Assembly: GCA_021789795.1 (NCBI GenBank)
Contig: JAJYJA010000102.1
Span: forward strand, 1-8,748
Source of the DNA: Deltaproteobacteria bacterium
GTDB taxonomy: Bacteria > Desulfobacterota > Desulfobulbia > Desulfobulbales > VMSU01
DNA: 8,748 bases
Direction: 5' to 3'
Shown: one piece after another, positions 7,099-8,748 of the stretch
Layout: each line of letters begins with the position of its first letter
How positions within the stretch are numbered: the stretch's first letter is position 1
The notes under the pieces: model-generated
What the model was told of the DNA's origin: nothing
The model's input: the letters and a program-made list of their open reading frames with translations, nothing else
Databases searched by the model: none
Program-made: the position numbers and the translations under genes

Positions 7099-8178
7099 AT
7101 GCCAGTCACTGGTTTTTCCGGGGGCGATCCCCGGTGGAGACGACCACTGTCCCTGGCCTTGCTGCTCGTCCTTCTCTACGGCTGCGGGCTTAAGACCCCG
7201 CCCATACCGCCTCACGAGGCGGTGCCCAGGCCGATCCACGACCTCAAGTTCTTCCAGGACGAAAACCAGGTGGTGCTCACCTGGACCTACCCTAAGCACA
7301 CCACGGTGGGCACCGATCTGCCGGGCATCAAGTCCTTCCTGATCCTGCGCTCGGTGGTGCCGGAATCCGACTACTGCCCCGGCTGCCCGGTGGTCTTCAG
7401 TTCCACCGTCGAGGTGCCGGCGGAACAGGCCATCGTCGATGCCAAAAGGCGTCAGGCCCGCTACACCGAGACCATCCTCAGGCCCGGCCACCGCTATCTC
7501 TACCAGGTGCGGACCAAGGCCGGCTGGCGGCTGGTCAGCGACGACTCGAACCTGGTCAGCTTCTTCTGGGACGCCCCGGCCCAGGCCCCGGAGGGACTCG
7601 CCGCCGTAGCGGGCGATGGCCGGATCAGCCTCTCCTGGCAACCGGTGGCCAAGCTGATCAACGGCGCCGACCTCGCCAACGCCGTGCGCTACCAGGTCTA
7701 TCGCCGTCTCCCCGGCCAAGACGACTTCAAACCCTTGGGCGAGACGACCGCCGCCACCAGCTACACCGACGCCGGCCTGGTCAACGGTCAGACCTACCGC
7801 TACCAGGTGCGGGCGGTGCGGGAGGCAAACGCCACCCAGCTCATCGGTCTGGCGAGCCATCCGGTGAGCGCCTCCCCCAGGGATCTTACCCCGCCGGCCC
7901 CGCCTAGGGGCTTGCGGGCGGTGCGGATGTCAGGCGGGGTAAGGCTGATGTGGGAACCGAACCGCGAAGACGACTTGGCCGGCTACCGCATCTACCGGCG
8001 GCTGTCCGGAGAGGATAAAATTAAAAAAATCGGCGAGGTAAGCAAGAACCAGTTGAGCTTCGTCGATCCCCTCCCGCACGCCCCGGACGGCTGCGACTGG
8101 CGGATCACCGCCTTTGACCAGGCACAGCCGGCCAACGAAAGCGAACCCTCCAAGGAGCTGCACCATGAACCATTTTGA
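7099..8178 (+). CDS. FN3-domain lipoprotein with LptM-like N-terminus
   Basis: This is a predicted 359-residue envelope lipoprotein. Residues 1-28 are a signal peptide (basic PRWRRP, then a Leu-rich core) with lipobox LYGC, so Cys29 is lipidated; Gly30 at +2 fits outer-membrane sorting. The mature N-terminus CGLKTPPIPP resembles the CGLKGPLYFPP start of E. coli LptM (YifL), which is also encoded beside lysA/dapF genes. Three fibronectin type III-like repeats follow, near 44-160, 163-260 and 265-350; repeats 2 and 3 show the clearest pattern, with W at 180 and 285, and YQVYRRL/YRIYRRL at 198-204 and 296-302. ATG 7099 is preferred because GGGG lies six bases upstream; an alternative GTG at 7078 would overlap the argH stop and add seven residues. 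It overlaps lysA by 14 bp. The FN3 assignment is from motif pattern; the function is unknown. Confidence 0.85.
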   Translation: MPVTGFSGGDPRWRRPLSLALLLVLLYGCGLKTPPIPPHEAVPRPIHDLKFFQDENQVVLTWTYPKHTTVGTDLPGIKSFLILRSVVPESDYCPGCPVVFSSTVEVPAEQAIVDAKRRQARYTETILRPGHRYLYQVRTKAGWRLVSDDSNLVSFFWDAPAQAPEGLAAVAGDGRISLSWQPVAKLINGADLANAVRYQVYRRLPGQDDFKPLGETTAATSYTDAGLVNGQTYRYQVRAVREANATQLIGLASHPVSASPRDLTPPAPPRGLRAVRMSGGVRLMWEPNREDDLAGYRIYRRLSGEDKIKKIGEVSKNQLSFVDPLPHAPDGCDWRITAFDQAQPANESEPSKELHHEPF

Positions 8179-8748
8179 GTACCGCGACCACGTCCTGCAC
8201 TGCGAGGAGGTGCCGGTGCCGCTCATCGCCCAGGGCGTCGGCACCCCCTTCTATCTCTACAGCTCAGCCACCCTGACCCGGCATTTTCTGGCCATGGATC
8301 AGGCCTTCGCCGAGTTGCCGCACTTAACCTGCTTTGCGGTCAAGTCCTGCTCCAACCTGGCGGTGTTAAATCTCTTCGCCGGCCTGGGCGGCGGGGCGGA
8401 CATCGTCTCCGGCGGCGAGCTGTTTAGGGCGCTTGCCTCCGGGGTCGAGCCTAGGAAGATCGTCTATTCCGGGGTGGGCAAGACCCCGGAGGAACTGCGT
8501 TACGCCCTGCTCTCCGGGATTCTGATGTTCAACGTCGAGTCTAGCCAGGAACTGGCCGCCCTCCAGGCGGTGGCCGCCGGGCTGGGGGTCAAGGCCCCGG
8601 TGGCCTTAAGGATCAACCCGGATGTCGATCCCCAGACCCACGCCTACATCTCCACTGGCTTGGCCAAGAACAAGTTTGGCCTGCCCATCGAGCAGGCGGC
8701 GGCGGTCTATGAGGAGGCCAAGGGGCTTAGTCATATCGAGGTGGTGGG
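8165..8748 (+). CDS. lysA: diaminopimelate decarboxylase (N-terminal part, runs off the window)
   Basis: LysA decarboxylates meso-diaminopimelate to lysine, the final step of lysine synthesis, using pyridoxal phosphate. The first 194 codons are present; no stop is reached before the window edge. Visible features are GTPFYLY (26-32), the PLP-binding Lys60 in FAVKSCSN, GGGADIVSGGEL (75-86), FNVES (122-126), ALRINPDVD (147-155) and YISTGLAKNKFGL (161-173), all characteristic of fold-type III DAP decarboxylase. The usual KANSN after the catalytic Lys reads KSCSN here. The ATG at 8165 has AAGGAG at 8152-8157, seven bases upstream, the best ribosome binding site in the window. The gene overlaps the preceding lipoprotein stop by 14 bp, suggesting translational coupling with argH and the lipoprotein. 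Confidence 0.95.
   Translation, partial: MNHFEYRDHVLHCEEVPVPLIAQGVGTPFYLYSSATLTRHFLAMDQAFAELPHLTCFAVKSCSNLAVLNLFAGLGGGADIVSGGELFRALASGVEPRKIVYSGVGKTPEELRYALLSGILMFNVESSQELAALQAVAAGLGVKAPVALRINPDVDPQTHAYISTGLAKNKFGLPIEQAAAVYEEAKGLSHIEVV

Overview
The window is GC-rich, densely coding bacterial chromosome. Gene content and order suggest a deltaproteobacterium in the broad sense (Desulfobacterota or a relative): argH, then an FN3-type lipoprotein, then lysA; a CcmF-like cytochrome c assembly protein; a lone NarL-type regulator; and a palindromic intergenic element. The taxonomic call is an inference with moderate confidence. Most of the window looks like ordinary core genome. I see no insertion sequence, phage gene, CRISPR array or defence cassette, and no clearly new system.

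Layout: a control region near 5509-5668 divides two oppositely transcribed blocks. Leftward (minus strand), in transcription order, are tRNA-Leu(UAA), murA, a CcmF/CcsA-family haem-handling protein, a small polytopic membrane protein, a NarL/FixJ response regulator, a MobB-MobA-like fusion, and a rhodanese-domain lipoprotein. A ~110-bp imperfect palindrome lies just past the last gene at the left edge. Rightward (plus strand) are argH, a lipoprotein with an LptM-like N-terminus and FN3-like domains, and the start of lysA, which runs off the right edge.

Function: the right block covers the last step of arginine synthesis and the last step of lysine synthesis, with an envelope lipoprotein between them and both junctions overlapping or nearly so. 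The left block mixes peptidoglycan precursor synthesis (MurA), cytochrome c maturation (CcmF-like protein plus a possible partner), two-component signalling, molybdenum-cofactor nucleotidylation and periplasmic sulfur transfer. Cytochrome c and molybdenum cofactor suit an anaerobically respiring organism. The tRNA gene has a good sigma70-type promoter with a C-rich discriminator, so tRNA-Leu and murA may share a transcript.

Most worth a second look: the CcmF-like protein is only about half the usual CcmF length and is followed 5 bp later by a 208-residue membrane protein that could be its partner; the MobB half of the MobBA fusion has lost its P-loop; the FN3 lipoprotein begins like LptM and sits beside lysA; and the palindromic element at the left edge.
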